From a virus: DNA of 34,313 bases. Both the position numbers and the translations under genes were made by a program. A model generated the notes under the pieces. It made no database searches. It was given only the letters and a program-made list of their open reading frames with translations, and was not told the DNA's origin. This document shows, one piece after another, positions 1 to 6,129 of the stretch. Positions within the stretch are counted from its first letter, which is position 1. Each line of letters begins with the position of its first letter. The stretch covers positions 1 through 34,313 of IMG/VR virus record IMGVR_UViG_3300025098_000151; one strand, 5' to 3'.

Positions 1-1
1 G

Positions 2-160
2 TTGTGTTCTGGCATAGCCCTACTGCGTGACGCACTTGATAAACTTGATGGTCAGTTTGAGCCATCAGCGTTTGAGGCAGCCCTCGACATTATCGATGAA
101 GCTGACCCCAACACCGCCGAGAGCGCCGCGCTGGTCGCCGAGCTAAGGCAAGCAATCTAA
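2..160 (+). CDS. C-terminal end of an unidentified protein (partial)
   Basis: An open frame enters from the left edge and runs 52 codons to TAA at 158-160. The visible peptide is acidic and helix-forming (contains ALDKLDGQFEP and AALDIIDEADP) with no recognisable motif. It is the only rightward gene at this end and converges on the leftward virion-hydrolase gene. The two stops share the four bases CTAA, so there is no intergenic terminator. The function cannot be stated and the start lies outside the window. Confidence 0.6.
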   Translation: MCSGIALLRDALDKLDGQFEPSAFEAALDIIDEADPNTAESAALVAELRQAI

Positions 161-1086
161 AACATTACAAGGGGTGGCAGGGAGACCTGCTGCCCAAGTG
201 TGCGGCGGTAGTCGGCCACACGTTGGGCCACTGAGGCGGGTGACGTGTCGATGTCGAGCGTCATGCGCTCAGTGGCGTCGAACAGTGGGCCAAGGGCTTG
301 TGACATGCTGGGCATTTCGAGCATGCGAGCGCTGGCAGATGAGGCGGTCAGCTTCTGGCCAATGCTGTCGTTGGCGGACTGATTGTTGTTGAGGCTGACG
401 GGGACGACGGTCTGGTCGGCTGCGATGATAGCAGCGATGGGGTCGGCTGATGCAACGCCGGGATCTTCTTGCGTCGTGAAGGCTGTGCGGCCACGTTTTA
501 TCTGAGCCTTGATGTCGACGCCGTCGAGCATGCGGGTCATGGCTTGGGCATTCAAATTGTCGCTGGTGCCGCCGCTTTCCCACGCAAACATCGCTTTTGC
601 TACTGAGGCAAGCTGGTCTTCGTCGAGGACTTGAGTGGCGTCGAGGCCTGTCTGGCGCTTGATGTACTGCTTGTACTTTTCTGGGTGGCCAGTGGCATAG
701 GCCTTCATAATTTTGTCGATGGTGGGCTGGTCGCCGACACGGGCTTGGATGAAATAGCCGTAGTAAGCGACGCCGTCTTCGGGGCTGTCGAAGGCTGGCG
801 TGGCGAGAGCCTTGCCGTCGCTTCCGGGTAGGTCAGCCATGGAGGTGGCGCCAAGGAGCTTGTGGCCATCGTCGGAGCGCTTGCCGATAGCCCCCGGATT
901 GTAGTGCCGGATGCTGGCCGGTGGCGCTGAGTTGCCACCTGCAAACGTGAGGCCAAGGGTGTTGTCTTTCTTTGCTTCCTCGTAGTTGACAGGAAACATG
1001 CGGCCTTCACTGGGGCTGGCGAACAGCTGACCGATACGGGCTGTTGGGATCGGCGGCATAGCCGTGGTCTTGGGGACGTCTACCAT
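157..1086 (-). CDS. Virion-associated lysozyme/transglycosylase-like structural protein
   Basis: The product is about 309 aa. Around residues 60-75 it has an IRHYNPGAIG motif, which resembles the R-N-N-N-P-G-N-I signature of phage virion peptidoglycan hydrolases of the lysozyme fold. This is followed by FDSPEDGVAYYGYF and a region listing short helices (PTIDKIMKAYA), as in those families. The likely role is local cell-wall opening during DNA entry, or a structural derivative of such an enzyme; no second catalytic residue could be fixed by eye. I chose ATG 1086 because GAAGG lies 9 nt upstream. A longer frame opens at TTG 1119 without a good ribosome site. The C-terminal half is Ala/Ser/Gln-rich. 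It is the last gene of the leftward left-hand cluster, far from the other virion genes. Confidence 0.55.
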   Translation of the reverse strand: MVDVPKTTAMPPIPTARIGQLFASPSEGRMFPVNYEEAKKDNTLGLTFAGGNSAPPASIRHYNPGAIGKRSDDGHKLLGATSMADLPGSDGKALATPAFDSPEDGVAYYGYFIQARVGDQPTIDKIMKAYATGHPEKYKQYIKRQTGLDATQVLDEDQLASVAKAMFAWESGGTSDNLNAQAMTRMLDGVDIKAQIKRGRTAFTTQEDPGVASADPIAAIIAADQTVVPVSLNNNQSANDSIGQKLTASSASARMLEMPSMSQALGPLFDATERMTLDIDTSPASVAQRVADYRRTLGQQVSLPPLVMF

Positions 1087-1167
1087 CTGTCTTGGCCTTC
1101 GGAAAAAATTAGGGGGCAAAAGATCATCAGGTCATAGTAGCGAGACGTCTTGGACTGGTCGTCCGTC

Positions 1168-1479
1168 TTACCTTGCCGCCAACAGATCGTGCGTGTGCTT
1201 GCAGACGGTTTCGCGAACCCGGCCAAAGGTGCGCATGCAAGACCTGACGCTGCCGCCAGCTTCGATGAAGATGCGCATCTGTCTGATCTCGTCAGCCGTG
1301 ACGCGCTTGTGTAGGGGTGGCTCGGGCAGTGCGCCGTGAATGTAGCGGTACGTGCGTCCGTGGGCCACGTCTGTAATCGTGCGTTCAGACTTGCCGTAAT
1401 CATAAGCGAGGACTTTGACCTGCTCGCCTGCGGCTCGGCGCTCGCGGATTTCGTGGACTTGTCGTGTGGTGAGCTTCAT
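1168..1479 (-). CDS. Small protein with two tandem helix-turn-helix units
   Basis: The product is 103 aa. Residues 3-45 read like a resolvase/HNH-associated HTH: TTRQVHEIRERRAAGEQ, then a GKSERTITDVAHGRTY recognition segment. Residues 70-103 repeat the plan: TADEIRQMR, AGGSV, then FGRVRETVCKH. The protein therefore looks like an internally duplicated DNA-binding module with no nuclease domain. The start at ATG 1479 is supported by AAGGA 8 nt upstream; the longer frame to 1515 lacks this. It probably acts as a DNA-binding regulator or accessory factor in the leftward cluster. It is separated from the upstream Rap1a-like gene by two inverted repeats. Confidence 0.6.
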   Translation of the reverse strand: MKLTTRQVHEIRERRAAGEQVKVLAYDYGKSERTITDVAHGRTYRYIHGALPEPPLHKRVTADEIRQMRIFIEAGGSVRSCMRTFGRVRETVCKHTHDLLAAR

Positions 1480-1505
1480 GCGAGCGGTCCTTGTGTTTGG
1501 TGCGC

Positions 1506-1579
1506 CCCCAGCCAACAGGGAGGAGAATGATGGCTGGGGACTGGGTGTAACGTCGCTGGGAGGACGGTGACGTTACGCC
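1506..1579 (-). repeat. Two tandem inverted repeats between the Rap1a-like and HTH genes
   Basis: CCCCAGCCA (1506-1514) pairs with TGGCTGGGG (1531-1539). Next to it GGTGTAACGTC (1544-1554) pairs with GACGTTACGCC (1569-1579), with one G-U wobble in RNA. The second hairpin includes the stop codon of the Rap1a-like gene. No clear T-run follows in the leftward direction, so these are processing, attenuation or mRNA-stabilising structures rather than textbook intrinsic terminators. Confidence 0.5.
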
Positions 1580-1956
1580 TTAATGCTTTGGCAGGGGTAC
1601 TGATCCTCAAAAGCGAGGGGCACGGCGACCTCAAGCAGGATGTCGGGGTTGTCCATCAGGTCGTTGGCGAGGAGCCAACGCATGACGACTTCCTCAGTCT
1701 TGGCCGTGTCTTCGAACGGGTGGGTGTCGCAGATGGTCGGCTCGCCCGTGAGAATAATGTTGGCGGCGTTCGCGCCAGAGATGATACCCGCAATGTAGAA
1801 CCAGAACGGGTGCAGGGGTTGGTTGCGTGCGTCAGCGAAGGCTGCGAAGAAGCTGTCGCGTGGCGTGACGATGTTCATCGACCGGGCGTACTGGGTGAAG
1901 AACAGGGTGCCAAGGAGGAGCATGGTGGCCGCGAGGGCTATCTTGAGCGTGCGCAT
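1573..1956 (-). CDS. Secreted Rap1a/Tai-like protein
   Basis: The product is 127 aa. It starts with a Sec-type signal or membrane anchor (MRTLKIALAATMLLLGTLFF). The rest resembles the Rap1a/Tai immunity family fold: FYIAGIISGANAA, a Cys-Asp-x-His-Pro segment (ICDTHP), a helix ending before NPDILLEVAVPLAF, and a terminal YPC. Known Rap1a/Tai members sit in the periplasm and neutralise type VI amidase effectors; related domains of unknown role occur in phages. The first family cysteine seems to be absent. Start ATG 1956 overlaps the upstream stop as TAATG, so translation is coupled. The longer frame upstream is only a shadow of the neighbouring gene. Confidence 0.5.
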   Translation of the reverse strand: MRTLKIALAATMLLLGTLFFTQYARSMNIVTPRDSFFAAFADARNQPLHPFWFYIAGIISGANAANIILTGEPTICDTHPFEDTAKTEEVVMRWLLANDLMDNPDILLEVAVPLAFEDQYPCQSIKA

Positions 1957-2591
1957 TAGTGAGCCTCCGACTTCTTGCGGATGGCCTCGAAGAACCACGC
2001 GATGTGGTGGGTGGCCATTTCCTCTATGCCCTCGGAGATTTCGTCTGGTGGGTCGCGGTGGTCGATGGGTGTGAGACAGCACACGGCAATCGTCCACATC
2101 GAGGCGATCTCTTGTGACCCGGTCGTGCGGCCAGTGTCTGCCAGTCGAGACAGAGCAGGGGTGACGTCGAAAGTATCGCTGCCTAGGAACGAACGGAACG
2201 GCTCGTACCAATCGTGCAGCTCTTTGCGGCATAGGTTGGCGTCAACGAAGGCGTCGCAAAGCTCGACGGCGTCCTCGTTGAAATCCCAGAGAGCTTGTTG
2301 GCGGTCGTTGAGGCCGTCAGCAAACCTGTCGCAAAGCGTGAGCGCCAACTTGTCGTCGAAGGCCAGCTCCTCTTCCGGCTCGCTGCGGGAGGCCACGACT
2401 TCGTCCATTGCCCCGTTGATGAGCTGCTGGACCTCAGCCGCTGCGCCCGTGGGAATGCTGGCGATGACCTTGACTTGGCTCTCTGTGTCGTCGTCCGTCT
2501 CACTGATGATGAAGGCGACGACGGCCAAAGGGTCGTCGATCTCCGTGAGCGTGGCACGTAACTCGGTGACGAGCTTGTCGTTAAGCTTCAT
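1956..2591 (-). CDS. Acidic protein of unknown function, 211 aa
   Basis: I do not recognise this protein. It is 211 aa, strongly acidic (SEPEEELAFDD, EISEGIEEMA), without signal peptide or membrane segments, and has several Trp and Cys residues in its second half. ATG 2591 lies inside the 3' end of the upstream nuclease gene (11-bp overlap), and its stop overlaps the Rap1a-like start, so it is embedded in a translationally coupled operon. The frame can be extended to 2795, but that extension is low-complexity Ser/Thr antisense to real coding and was rejected. Confidence 0.6.
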   Translation of the reverse strand: MKLNDKLVTELRATLTEIDDPLAVVAFIISETDDDTESQVKVIASIPTGAAAEVQQLINGAMDEVVASRSEPEEELAFDDKLALTLCDRFADGLNDRQQALWDFNEDAVELCDAFVDANLCRKELHDWYEPFRSFLGSDTFDVTPALSRLADTGRTTGSQEIASMWTIAVCCLTPIDHRDPPDEISEGIEEMATHHIAWFFEAIRKKSEAH

Positions 2592-2958
2592 CGGTGTCTC
2601 CCTTGACGTAACCCTTGTGGGCCAACCATCCCGAGTAGAGGTCGGCAAAGTCTTGCAGGTAGAGGACCACGTAGCTGTCGTGCGTGGGCTGGCGGCTTTT
2701 TCTATTGATGACGACTGGCCGGTCGAGGCCGCAGTTTTTCCGGGCTTGCTGCATCCAAGTGTCGACGGACAGGCGCTCGTGGCGCTTGGCCTCAATGGCT
2801 AGGCCGGGTGTGCCGGTGAGGTCGGGTAAGGCTTCGCCACGTCCGCCGCCTGATAGGGGCGTGCGGTGTGAGTTGAGGCCGCAGACCTCGTTGAAGAAGG
2901 CGGCGAGTTCGCGTTCGTAACCGTCGCCTTTGGCTTTCGCGCCTCTGCCCTTAACCAT
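2581..2958 (-). CDS. PD-(D/E)XK nuclease, Holliday-junction-resolvase-like
   Basis: The product is 125 aa, a normal length for Hjc-type resolvases. The catalytic pattern is visible: Glu15 in GYERELAAF, Asp46 in LPDLTG, and Glu56-x-Lys58 in LAIEAKRH, preceded by a PLSGGGR loop typical of Hjc-like enzymes. The family cuts four-way or branched DNA using Mg2+. In phages it resolves replication and recombination intermediates before packaging. The start ATG 2958 overlaps the upstream zinc-finger gene by 8 bp. Fit to the superfamily is strong; the exact substrate is inferred. Confidence 0.7.
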   Translation of the reverse strand: MVKGRGAKAKGDGYERELAAFFNEVCGLNSHRTPLSGGGRGEALPDLTGTPGLAIEAKRHERLSVDTWMQQARKNCGLDRPVVINRKSRQPTHDSYVVLYLQDFADLYSGWLAHKGYVKGDTDEA

Positions 2959-3223
2959 CTAAAGACTGCCTGCACTTGCTGCAGAAGTAGTGGTTGCGTG
3001 GACGGCGCTTGGTTGTGCCGCACCCCATGCATGGACGCTTCCAGTAGGCTGGCTTGCGGGGTTGGAATTTGGCGCCGGGATATTGACGGAGGCCAAGGGC
3101 AACGTGCAGGCGCTTGACCGTGTCAGTGCAGCAGCCCAGATAGGCAGCTTGGTCTGGTAGTGGGTCTGCAACATGGGCACGTAGCCATTCCTTTTCATCG
3201 TCAGAAAGTTCACGCTTTGCCAA
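2951..3223 (-). CDS. HTH plus zinc-ribbon DNA-binding protein
   Basis: The product is 90 aa. Residues 8-45 form a likely helix-turn-helix (DEKEWLRAHVAD, then a TDTVKRLHVALGL helix). The C-terminus carries two Cys pairs, CMGC and CSKC, a zinc-ribbon pattern. It starts at TTG 3223; no internal Met exists. AGGA lies 9 nt upstream, and the palindromic promoter element at 3241-3272 ends 19 nt before the start, which supports this start. It is the first gene of the leftward cluster and may be an early regulator. The target is unknown. Confidence 0.6.
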   Translation of the reverse strand: MAKRELSDDEKEWLRAHVADPLPDQAAYLGCCTDTVKRLHVALGLRQYPGAKFQPRKPAYWKRPCMGCGTTKRRPRNHYFCSKCRQSLDG

Positions 3224-3240
3224 GAGCTTCGTTCCTGCTG

Positions 3241-3272
3241 TTGGTGTAAAGTTTATTTACACCTTTTTAACT
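3241..3272 (-). promoter_or_regulatory. Palindromic promoter/operator element, copy 1
   Basis: The core GGTGTAAA-N5-TTTACACC (3243-3263) is a perfect inverted repeat. Read leftward it is preceded by AGTTAAAAA and followed by CAA. It ends 19 nt before the TTG start at 3223. A sequence differing at only a few positions occurs at 30549-30579 in the same orientation. Leftward TTGCTA and TAAACT, 17 nt apart, can serve as a -35/-10 pair. Confidence 0.65.
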
Positions 3273-3341
3273 TAGCAAGCAAAAACTCTGTGGATCGCGT
3301 ACCGACCCCCAAAGGGAGGGGAGCGCGCACGCTAGAAGCTG

Positions 3342-3360
3342 GACGCTCCGGGGGAGCGTC
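3342..3360. repeat. GC-rich hairpin 1
   Basis: GACGCTCC (3342-3349) and GGAGCGTC (3353-3360) form an 8-bp stem with a 3-nt loop. It shares the 13-nt core GCTCCGGGGGAGC with the hairpin at 3381-3397. Confidence 0.6.
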
Positions 3361-3380
3361 TGGCGTGACAGTAGGAGCGG

Positions 3381-3397
3381 AGGCTCCGGGGGAGCCT
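3381..3397. repeat. GC-rich hairpin 2
   Basis: AGGCTCC (3381-3387) and GGAGCCT (3391-3397) form a 7-bp stem with loop GGG. It has the same core as the hairpin 39 bp to the left. Only TT follows on the right, so it is not a good intrinsic terminator. Confidence 0.6.
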
Positions 3398-3535
3398 TTG
3401 CGGGACAAACGGCTCGACAATCGTCGGGTTTATCTCCAGTGCTGTTTTGAGATATGCAGCACGCCAGTTGCGCAACCTGTGCCCCTTTTTTTCGTGGCTT
3501 GTCCAGCACACTGAACCTCATAACACGGGGGAAAC

Positions 3536-3560
3536 GGTGTAAACTATTGACACACTTTTT
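3536..3560 (-). promoter_or_regulatory. Palindromic promoter/operator element, copy 2
   Basis: Read leftward: an A-tract, then GTGTGTCAATAGTTTACACC. The GTGT and ACAC half-sites (3537-3540 and 3552-3555) have the same 19-nt outside spacing as copies 1, 3 and 4. It is not directly in front of a gene and lies about 310 bp upstream of the leftward cluster start at 3223. Confidence 0.45.
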
Positions 3561-3610
3561 GAGCTGTGCCCCTATATAGATAACTGGTTTGTAGGTAGTA
3601 GTTCGTTACA

Positions 3611-3634
3611 CAAACATACGCTTCGCTATGTTTG
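3611..3634. repeat. Hairpin with CAAACATA/TATGTTTG stem
   Basis: CAAACATA (3611-3618) and TATGTTTG (3627-3634) are perfectly complementary around an 8-nt loop. This is an isolated structure in the non-coding region; its role is unknown. Confidence 0.5.
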
Positions 3635-3656
3635 CTTCTAGTCGACTGGTTACAAG

Positions 3657-3686
3657 GCTTTTGCTCCCCTTGGGGTCCGCAAAAGC
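3657..3686. repeat. Two-part hairpin GCTTTTGC/GCAAAAGC
   Basis: GCTTTTGC (3657-3664) pairs with GCAAAAGC (3679-3686). The loop contains its own CCCC-TT-GGGG palindrome (3666-3675). There is no T-run on either side. It lies beyond the 3' end of the primase-helicase gene and may stop or protect that transcript. Confidence 0.5.
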
Positions 3687-3739
3687 AGTGGCTCTAAGTT
3701 ATCCAATTCATCTACGTGCCTCTTGGTTCTTGCTGATAA

Positions 3740-3943
3740 ATGTACCAGAATTTCCGTAAACAATTTGAGACAATTTCCGACGTATCTGCGCGGGAGAGCA
3801 ACCGTGCGGCGGAGCCGCAGCTCGCCGCCTATGTTGATGACATCAGGAAGCTGTTTGGCGAGGCTAAGGTTGTGTACCTTGGCCCCCGCCGTTTAGACCC
3901 CACTCGACAAGCAGCGGCACAGGAACTCGAAGAGCCTTGCTGA
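3740..3943 (+). CDS. Possible small protein antisense to the primase-helicase 3' end
   Basis: A 67-aa frame whose translation looks protein-like: MYQNFRKQFETISDVSARES, then an amphipathic AAYVDDIRKLFGEAKVVYLG. Against it, TAA lies immediately upstream of the ATG, there is no Shine-Dalgarno sequence, and the last 80 bp are antisense to the leftward primase-helicase gene. No family is recognised. It could also be a chance frame. Confidence 0.35.
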   Translation: MYQNFRKQFETISDVSARESNRAAEPQLAAYVDDIRKLFGEAKVVYLGPRRLDPTRQAAAQELEEPC

Positions 3944-5861
3944 TTGCCGCTAACGGGTCGGGCAGGCCGGAGTACCTTGGGTTTGTGGCCATCGCCATAG
4001 CAGCCTGCTTGGCACTCATAGTGCTGTGCAAGGTTGGCCGCCAGTCACCAGCCTCAATCGTTTGGCCCAAGTAGTAGCTGCGCTCCGTGATGGGGTTGGC
4101 CTCACGCACCTTCCCGTAGGCAATCTGACTGACCCGGTCTAGCGGCTCCGCAATGTTGTGCGTCAAGCCAATCGCTTGATAGGGCGTACAGGCCACGCCC
4201 CGTACGTTCATCTGAAACTTTTCGTCGTGATCAAAGATGCCGTGCTTGCGCTGGGCCATCGCTTCGTCCTGATACACAGGCTTCACAAAGATCTGGGTGC
4301 TGATGTTGGTCAGCGCGTGGCTACTGCCAGCTTCCGTGCTGTGGCCATCTGCTCCGGGCTTGTTGCTGTGGTGCAGCCACACGACACACAGTCCCCGCCG
4401 TGTCAGCGCTTGGGTCAGCAGGTTGTAGGCTGTCCACTCGGATGCCTCGTTCTCTTTTAAACCGGGAAAGTGGGAGCGAACCGTATCAAAGACGACGATG
4501 TCTGGTTGGTGTAGCTTCAGCAGTCCAGTGAGCTGACCCGTGCCTGACTTCGACGCAAGGTCCAAGGCCGTGTCCATCATCCCGTCTGGCCCCGGCACGC
4601 TGCCCGGTACGACGCGCAAGTTGTCGCCGCTTTGGCCAATCAGTCCGAAGCGCTTGAGGCGGTCAGCGATCAGGTGTGGGTTGTTCTCCGGGTCGAGTAC
4701 CAAGGCGCGTGGCGTGCTCTGGATCTGCCATGGGCCAACAAAGCTCCCCAGCTTGGTCGGGTCACACGCTGCCTTGAGCAGCATCATCAGCAGCTCAGAC
4801 TTACCACTGCCTGAGTACCCGGCCACCATCGTCGCCTTGCCCGGTTCGAGGATCGTTTCCACAAAGGCTGGCTTGCGCGGGGGCAGGGCATCAATAAACT
4901 TCTGAGACGTCGCGTCGGACAAGTAGCCAATCAGTGGCGGCTTGGGCGGCTCCTCTTCCTGTTGGCCGCCGTGCAGGTCCGGGTGGTTCTGTAGGTCGGC
5001 TCGCCACAGGCTATCGACAATGATCTCAGTCTGCTTGCCTGCGTACTTCTCGTGGTCCCAGTAAATCGCACCCAGACGTTTTGCTTCGTCCAGAACCCAC
5101 GCTTTGTCCCGGCGCTCGTGGATCAGCTGCCCAACGACAAGCTTCATCGTCTCGTTGCGCTGGCCCTTCGTGATCTTTTTGCCTTGGCACACCTGCATCA
5201 GCCACTCTTCGGCTGTCTGGCCCTTAACCGCGTAGTCAGTCAGGTCGAGATCTTCGAGCTTTGGCCCATCGTCTTTTGGCTTTGGGGACGTGATGCCCGG
5301 AAAAGGGGGCAGATCGTCTATGTCGCATCGCGATAACCATTTTAGCCCCGAGCTGGGCGGTACGCGAGCGAGGCCGCCGTCCCCTCTGATGTCCAGCCCA
5401 GCGATGCCTTTGCTCGCTGAGTTGCGGACGTCCTCGCCTGTGTGGCGGAACCAGTAGTGCCAGCCTTTGGTGGTCTGGATTGCCATGGGGGTGTCGGTCA
5501 GGCCAATGCTTTGCGCGTACTCACGCGCCTCTGCCGTGTCACAGTCGACAACAATGATGCCCGACAGCGCACCAGTGACTACACCTATGTCCAGTGGCAC
5601 GGGCGTGGGCCAAGCTCGTCTGGCTTTTCCGTTGGCACGCAGCCACGGGCGGCCAGTGTGACGGTCGCCGTCTTCCCGTAGCCAATCAGGCGGCTCGGGG
5701 CTGCGAAAGTAGTCGTCCATGTCCAGAAGATCGTCTTCTGTCTGGCGTACCGTTTGTAAAAATTGCCACTGATGGGCTGGGATTTTCTCCCCTTGCTTCA
5801 GAGCTAGGACTTGAAGTCCCTCCTCGTGCAGCTCCAGCGCAAGGTCAATCCAACTCGCCAT
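3864..5861 (-). CDS. Bifunctional Prim-Pol / RecA-fold helicase
   Basis: The product is 665 aa. The N-terminal third matches the bifunctional primase-polymerase fold: Asp106-x-Asp108 in IIVVDCDT binds metal, GWHYWFRH (133-140) gives the S/W-H-x-x-x-x-H strand, and GLDIRGDGGL (155-164) is the third motif. The C-terminal part is a RecA/RepA-like ATPase: Walker A GYSGSGKS (348-355), LVLDPEN (387-393), IVVFDT (455-460), and a WLHHSNKPG sensor segment near 495-503. Such fusions prime and unwind DNA at the phage fork. ATG 5861 has GGAGGA 8 nt upstream and overlaps the regulator gene by 17 bp; the frame to 5909 lacks a good site. No DNA polymerase accompanies it here. Confidence 0.85.
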   Translation of the reverse strand: MASWIDLALELHEEGLQVLALKQGEKIPAHQWQFLQTVRQTEDDLLDMDDYFRSPEPPDWLREDGDRHTGRPWLRANGKARRAWPTPVPLDIGVVTGALSGIIVVDCDTAEAREYAQSIGLTDTPMAIQTTKGWHYWFRHTGEDVRNSASKGIAGLDIRGDGGLARVPPSSGLKWLSRCDIDDLPPFPGITSPKPKDDGPKLEDLDLTDYAVKGQTAEEWLMQVCQGKKITKGQRNETMKLVVGQLIHERRDKAWVLDEAKRLGAIYWDHEKYAGKQTEIIVDSLWRADLQNHPDLHGGQQEEEPPKPPLIGYLSDATSQKFIDALPPRKPAFVETILEPGKATMVAGYSGSGKSELLMMLLKAACDPTKLGSFVGPWQIQSTPRALVLDPENNPHLIADRLKRFGLIGQSGDNLRVVPGSVPGPDGMMDTALDLASKSGTGQLTGLLKLHQPDIVVFDTVRSHFPGLKENEASEWTAYNLLTQALTRRGLCVVWLHHSNKPGADGHSTEAGSSHALTNISTQIFVKPVYQDEAMAQRKHGIFDHDEKFQMNVRGVACTPYQAIGLTHNIAEPLDRVSQIAYGKVREANPITERSYYLGQTIEAGDWRPTLHSTMSAKQAAMAMATNPRYSGLPDPLAAISKALRVPVPLLVEWGLNGGGQGTQP

Positions 5862-6048
5862 TCGTGTCGTCCTCCATAATGTAATCCTTCGGGTCCAACC
5901 CCGCAGCACGGCAGATCCGGACTAAGTCTGCGATCCGCATGTCTCGTGACCTTCGCCAGTGGTAGGTCGCCGTCCTAGAGCGACCAGCCAAGGCTGCGAG
6001 CTGGGGCATTCCCCCGACTGCGGACACAAGCTTTTCGAAGTTGAGCAT
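5845..6048 (-). CDS. Cro-like helix-turn-helix regulator
   Basis: The product is 67 aa. Residues 4-55 have the layout of small Cro/YdaS-type repressors: FEKLVSAVGG, a first helix MPQLAALAG, a recognition helix SRTATYHWRRS, and a packing helix IADLVRICRAAGLDP. The tail is acidic. ATG 6048 follows a purine-rich leader (AAGAAGG, AAGAGA). The frame upstream to 6129 runs through the control region and is not needed. It stands between the leftward primase-helicase and the rightward recombination operon, next to a palindromic element at 6081-6105, the usual position of an autoregulating switch protein. That it binds this palindrome is inference. Confidence 0.7.
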   Translation of the reverse strand: MLNFEKLVSAVGGMPQLAALAGRSRTATYHWRRSRDMRIADLVRICRAAGLDPKDYIMEDDTNGELD

Positions 6049-6080
6049 GTTTTCTCTTGCCTTCTTATTATTTCTGCTGC

Positions 6081-6105
6081 AAAAAGTGTACTGTTTTTTG
6101 ACACC
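6081..6105 (+). promoter_or_regulatory. Palindromic promoter/operator element, copy 3
   Basis: AAAAA followed by GTGTACTGTTTTTTGACACC. The half-sites GTGT (6086-6089) and ACAC (6101-6104) keep the 19-nt spacing. Here the A-tract points rightward, toward the ATPase gene starting 24 nt further on. The element also lies 36 nt upstream of the divergent regulator, so it could control both directions. Confidence 0.55.
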
Positions 6106-6129
6106 ACCAAGCGGGAGACGCAAGAGCAA

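Larger units (their letters stand above)
3224..3739. other. Hairpin-rich intergenic region
   Basis: No convincing protein gene lies in this stretch. Open frames on both strands here have low-complexity, non-protein-like translations. It holds two copies of the palindromic element (3241-3272 and 3536-3560), two GC-rich hairpins with the same core, two A/T-stemmed hairpins, and an A+T-rich piece around 3570-3610. It lies between two leftward transcription units. It could be a control region, a small RNA or a replication origin; the sequence does not decide between these. Confidence 0.6.

Noticed and set aside
1957-2232. N-terminal extension of the Rap1a-like frame to 2232
   Set aside because: The extension is Arg/Pro/His-rich and lies over the real 211-aa gene; the signal peptide begins at ATG 1956.
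2592-2795. N-terminal extension of the 211-aa acidic protein
   Set aside because: Ser/Thr-rich translation overlapping the resolvase-like gene; ATG 2591 fits the coupled overlap pattern.
3267-3521. Open frames on both strands (84 aa leftward, 74 aa rightward) in the hairpin-rich region
   Set aside because: The translations are low-complexity and Cys/Pro-rich, overlap each other, have no ribosome sites and pass through the hairpins.
3547-3578. TTGACA and TATATA as a rightward promoter for the 67-aa frame at 3740
   Set aside because: The spacing is 20 nt, too long for sigma70, and TTGACA is part of the palindromic element.
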